A stretch of DNA of 8,628 bases from Verrucomicrobiota bacterium. Lineage in GTDB: Bacteria > Verrucomicrobiota > Kiritimatiellia > UBA8416 > JAIOPI01. The notes beneath the pieces were generated by a model, which was not told where the DNA came from, searched no databases, and saw only the letters and a list, made by a program, of their open reading frames with translations. The stretch covers positions 1-8,628 of the forward strand of contig JAQCIA010000068.1 of assembly GCA_027620105.1 (NCBI GenBank), in the 5' to 3' direction. This document shows positions 6,027 through 8,628 of the stretch, piece after piece. Position numbers and translations under genes: made by a program. Every line of letters starts with the position of its first letter. Positions within the stretch are counted from its first letter, which is position 1.

Positions 6027-8126
6027 TTAGGGCAGCGGGTCGATCACAGCGCGAAACACGCCACCCGTGTCCACCTGGAAGCCCGGCTGGAGGCGAATTT
6101 CGTCGCCGGCGCGCAGCGTCACCTCGCCCGTCGGCGCGACCCGGAATCCGTCCCGCGCGCGGATCGTGCTCGTGGCCTCGAAGGTCGCCACGCCGCTTTC
6201 CGTGCGGTTGCTCAAGATGCGATCCGTGACGCTCCACTGCCAGGTGACGCTGGAGTCCTCAAGCAACGTGAAAGCCCCTGTGTTCGTGCCCACACCCGAT
6301 GCCGGAACGCTGCCCGATCCGACCCACCCCGTGCATACCGCCGTCAAGGTTTCCTGTGTACCCGCAACCGTTATGGGCGACGTCAACATCATGGCCGTCA
6401 CCGCCGTGGCGACCGCGAAATTGTTGCTTCCCACGGGTGGTGTGGCCGTGCCGTAGGGCGATGACACTTGCAAATCGAACGTCCCCTGCAGCGGCGAGAC
6501 TTTTCCCCACCAGGTTCCCCAGCGGTCCGAACCGCCAGAAGGCGTTGATGCATACTCCTGCAGGGTCCACATGTCGTAGTCGTTCACGGGATCCACACAC
6601 GTCGCGCTGTAGTCGCCCCAGCGGTTGCGGGTGCCAGAGAAGGTCTTGTAGTACTTGGCCTCGCCCGCTTTCAGCACCGTGTCATCGCGTAGTGTGTTGG
6701 CTGCGTCCGTGCCGTAGCGAAAGCTGTAGTTGGCACTAACAAACTGATTGGCCGAACCGCGGGAATAGCCAATGAGCACGTCGGCGTTCTGGTTCACATC
6801 CAGGGAGGGAAAGAAGTGGTTCGTGATGCCACCGGCATCATCAATGCGACTGCGCTGCAGCACGCCGCCCGCCGGTGTCAGTTCCCACCATTGCACCGAG
6901 GCGCGCGTCGGGGATCCGCCCGCCGGGAGAAAGACGGTATGCACGCCCCACAAACTCCCGTTGCGATAGACCACCCGCTGCATGCGCGAATCGTTTGCCT
7001 GTATCTTCTGGGAAGCCCCCAACTGCGGGACGAAGTCGAGCCCGTCGGGCGGAGCAGAATCCCAAGGGTTCGCCGTCGATGGGAAGGAAATTTCGGTCAG
7101 GACTTCGAAACCAATTGCGCCGGTGATCGTGTAGAGGCGCAGATAGCCGGAACCACTGAAATTGCCATTCCAATCCTGGAGCACATACATCGTGTTTACG
7201 GTGTTGTCGTGGGTGATCGCGGGGACCTGCGTCCCTCCGATGCTGTTGTCGGAAATCAGCGTAAAGGCCCCCGCCCCGCCAGCATACAGATCGGACTTGT
7301 TGAAGACATAGAGATGCGTCCGATTGAATGCGTTGTTGCTGACGTTGAACATGTTCATCTGCACCACGATCCAGTTCTTGTTGAACCCAATACTGGGGTA
7401 GTCGACCCACACGAGGTTGGCGGCATCAGCATCCACACGATACAGATTCCACGAACCCGTGGGATCGCTGGTCTGTGAGACACCGATCAGCACGGCGGAG
7501 CTTGAGGAGCGGCTGTCCGCGCAGGCCACAAAGATCCAGCGGTTGCTGAAACTGTCGTACAGGATTTTTGGATCAAAGGCGTCCGGACTGCCCAGCGCTT
7601 GCCAGTAGCTGTCGAGTGTCACCGTGGAAAGCACGGTGCCGGTGCGCGTCTGAACGCGCACCTGGGTGTTCAGCGTCACCATGAGATGGTTGGGGCCGAC
7701 CGTTCCATGCGTGTCCGGTGGAATGCTGGTGCCGCTGTCACCAAGCCCGAGAAAGCTGGCGGCGGGACCCGGCGACGCTGCCAGCGGGCTCGGTTCCGGT
7801 TCGGGTTCCGGTGCGCTTGCCGCCGTGGTGATCGGCGGAGTGGCCCAGGCCGGGATCGGTAAGGCTTCCGGCAGTGCACCAAACGGAACGACGTCTCCCC
7901 CGGTCCATTCAGCATTCGTTTCCGCGCCCGCAACGGTCAACACCTGCGGCAGGTTTGCGAAATTCACCTGAGCGCGCACCGTGGCCACGCCTGCCGTGCC
8001 GTGAATTGGCCCATCCACGGCGGGCGCGGGAGCGGACTCGCCCACGCGGGCCAGCCATAGCACCACACACCCTGCGCGCAACAACCTCCAGACAACGTCA
8101 CGCATGCCGTGGCTCACGGTGATCAC
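6027..8126 (-). CDS. large secreted protein with C-terminal 3-coathanger-stack-like tail
   Basis: This 699-residue protein of unknown function is predicted to be exported. An N-terminal signal (Arg-rich, then AGCVVLWLARVGESAPA around 18-34) precedes a region ending in a Pro/Glu linker (PEPEPEPSP, 106-114). The body, from SIPPDTHGTVGPNHLMV (134-150), is rich in Asn, Thr, Trp and short beta segments such as FDPKILYDSFSNRWIFVA and VDYPSIGFNKNWIVV, suggesting a propeller-like fold. The last about 50 residues (TSTIRARDGFRV, GEVTLRAGDEIRLQPGFQV, GGVFRAVIDPLP) match the pattern of 3-coathanger-stack tails seen on secreted proteins of Bacteroidota-like bacteria. The GTG at 8126 is chosen: GGAG lies five bases upstream and GTGA overlaps the stop of the preceding gene. 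ATG 8105 is an alternative that keeps the signal but has no ribosome site. Confidence 0.8.
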   Translation of the reverse strand: MITVSHGMRDVVWRLLRAGCVVLWLARVGESAPAPAVDGPIHGTAGVATVRAQVNFANLPQVLTVAGAETNAEWTGGDVVPFGALPEALPIPAWATPPITTAASAPEPEPEPSPLAASPGPAASFLGLGDSGTSIPPDTHGTVGPNHLMVTLNTQVRVQTRTGTVLSTVTLDSYWQALGSPDAFDPKILYDSFSNRWIFVACADSRSSSSAVLIGVSQTSDPTGSWNLYRVDADAANLVWVDYPSIGFNKNWIVVQMNMFNVSNNAFNRTHLYVFNKSDLYAGGAGAFTLISDNSIGGTQVPAITHDNTVNTMYVLQDWNGNFSGSGYLRLYTITGAIGFEVLTEISFPSTANPWDSAPPDGLDFVPQLGASQKIQANDSRMQRVVYRNGSLWGVHTVFLPAGGSPTRASVQWWELTPAGGVLQRSRIDDAGGITNHFFPSLDVNQNADVLIGYSRGSANQFVSANYSFRYGTDAANTLRDDTVLKAGEAKYYKTFSGTRNRWGDYSATCVDPVNDYDMWTLQEYASTPSGGSDRWGTWWGKVSPLQGTFDLQVSSPYGTATPPVGSNNFAVATAVTAMMLTSPITVAGTQETLTAVCTGWVGSGSVPASGVGTNTGAFTLLEDSSVTWQWSVTDRILSNRTESGVATFEATSTIRARDGFRVAPTGEVTLRAGDEIRLQPGFQVDTGGVFRAVIDPLP
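7786..7812. repeat. short hexamer tandem repeat encoding the Pro/Glu linker
   Basis: About four imperfect copies of GGTTC[C/G] (GGGCTC, GGTTCC, GGTTCG, GGTTCC, then GGT) read on the minus strand as alternating Glu-Pro (PEPEPEP). It lies inside the secreted-protein gene and forms a flexible, possibly length-variable linker between the N-terminal region and the body. Confidence 0.6.
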
Positions 8127-8628
8127 GGGGACTCCGGCGCCGTGGCGCCGCGTTCCAGCGCCTCACGCAGCAACGTATTCTCTTTCTGCAACTGGATGAC
8201 ATGCAGCGTCAGTTCCTCCACCTTGCGCAACAGACGCGACTGCATGTCGCCCACGGGCACGCCGCCAGCTTCAACTTCCGCGGCCGATAGCATGCCGGGC
8301 AAGTGGCCGTGTTTGGCGATGTACGCCTCGGTATCTGCCAGCGTCATCAGTGGGTAACCGGCGTCAAACACATAGTCCGGCCAGCCGGAAAGCGTAACGA
8401 CGATTTCGCGCGCCTTGATCGTGCCGTTGACCGCCAACGCGTTCGTCGGGTTGGAAATTCCAATGCCGACATTCCCGTTGGCCAGCACCACCAGCTGCGT
8501 TGTCCCAACAGTCAACCCGCCAGCGGGCAACGTCAGTGTTCCCGTCATGGCGCCACCGGTCCTGGGTACATAGTTCGTCGTGGCGTCAGCCGTCGCCCAT
8601 GCGTTGGTGTCCAGCTTACCGGCCAGCG
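8123..8628 (-). CDS. C-terminal part of a tail-fibre-like protein with terminal coiled coil (partial)
   Basis: The frame is open to the right edge, so the gene's 5' end is outside the window; a Met at 8548 is internal. The upstream codons (8628-8549) read LAGKLDTNAWATADATTNYV followed by PRTGGA, continuing into MTGTLTLPAGGLTVG, a pattern common in phage tail-fibre-like repeats. Then comes NVGIGISNPTNALAVNGTIKA, the usual linker of bacterial tail-fibre-like surface proteins, a YVFDAGYPLMTLADTEAYI segment with HGHLPG, and a C-terminal leucine-heptad coiled coil (LLRKVEELTLHVIQLQKE then NTLLREALERG). Such ends are typical of surface or secreted proteins in Bacteroidota and Verrucomicrobiota, where the coiled coil probably trimerises the chain. 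The stop overlaps the start of the large secreted-protein gene (GTGA), indicating co-translation. No prophage genes are visible here. Confidence 0.75.
   Translation of the reverse strand, partial: LAGKLDTNAWATADATTNYVPRTGGAMTGTLTLPAGGLTVGTTQLVVLANGNVGIGISNPTNALAVNGTIKAREIVVTLSGWPDYVFDAGYPLMTLADTEAYIAKHGHLPGMLSAAEVEAGGVPVGDMQSRLLRKVEELTLHVIQLQKENTLLREALERGATAPESP

Noticed and set aside
8060..8085. Lipoprotein signal (LLRAGC) in the large secreted protein
   Set aside because: The Arg at -3 and the position of the Cys before, rather than after, the hydrophobic core do not fit a lipobox.
1..8628. CRISPR arrays, tRNA or rRNA genes, insertion sequences
   Set aside because: No spaced direct repeats, no tRNA-like or rRNA motifs and no transposase-like proteins or terminal inverted repeats were seen by eye.

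Overview
This is a GC-rich bacterial window with one dominant feature: a five-gene minus-strand operon (5069 down to 188) whose genes are all chained by 4-base ATGA start/stop overlaps. In transcription order it encodes a divergent dihydropteroate-synthase-like protein, a pteridine-reductase-like SDR, an EgtD-like SAM-dependent methyltransferase, an OpuA/EgtV-type ABC ATPase (broken by a one-base frameshift in the sequence as given), and a fused permease plus substrate-binding protein of the OpuC/EgtU type. A divergent HPPK (FolK-like) gene is transcribed the other way from the same 100-base intergenic region. Three pterin-type enzymes, a betaine-type methyltransferase and a betaine/ergothioneine-type transporter in one unit suggest a dedicated pathway for an unknown, probably methylated, pterin-derived or pterin-linked compound. 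The DHPS-like and HPPK-like proteins both lack residues normally needed for folate synthesis. This is the best candidate in the window for an undescribed system.

Right of this, 5761-5967 (minus) encodes a small LapA/DUF1049-type membrane protein. From 6027 to the right edge lie two translationally coupled minus-strand genes. One encodes a large secreted protein with an N-terminal signal, a Pro/Glu linker, a repetitive beta-rich body and a C-terminal '3-coathanger stack'-like tail. The other is the C-terminal part of a tail-fibre-like protein ending in a coiled coil. The left edge (1-181, plus) holds the 3' end of an unidentified convergent gene that probably also carries a frameshift.

The organism cannot be named from this sequence. 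High GC, the tail-fibre-like/coathanger secreted pair and short Shine-Dalgarno sites suit a Verrucomicrobiota/Kiritimatiellota-like or related PVC/Bacteroidota-like bacterium; this is inference only. Two apparent single-base frameshifts in 2.5 kb may mean that the assembly carries indel errors.
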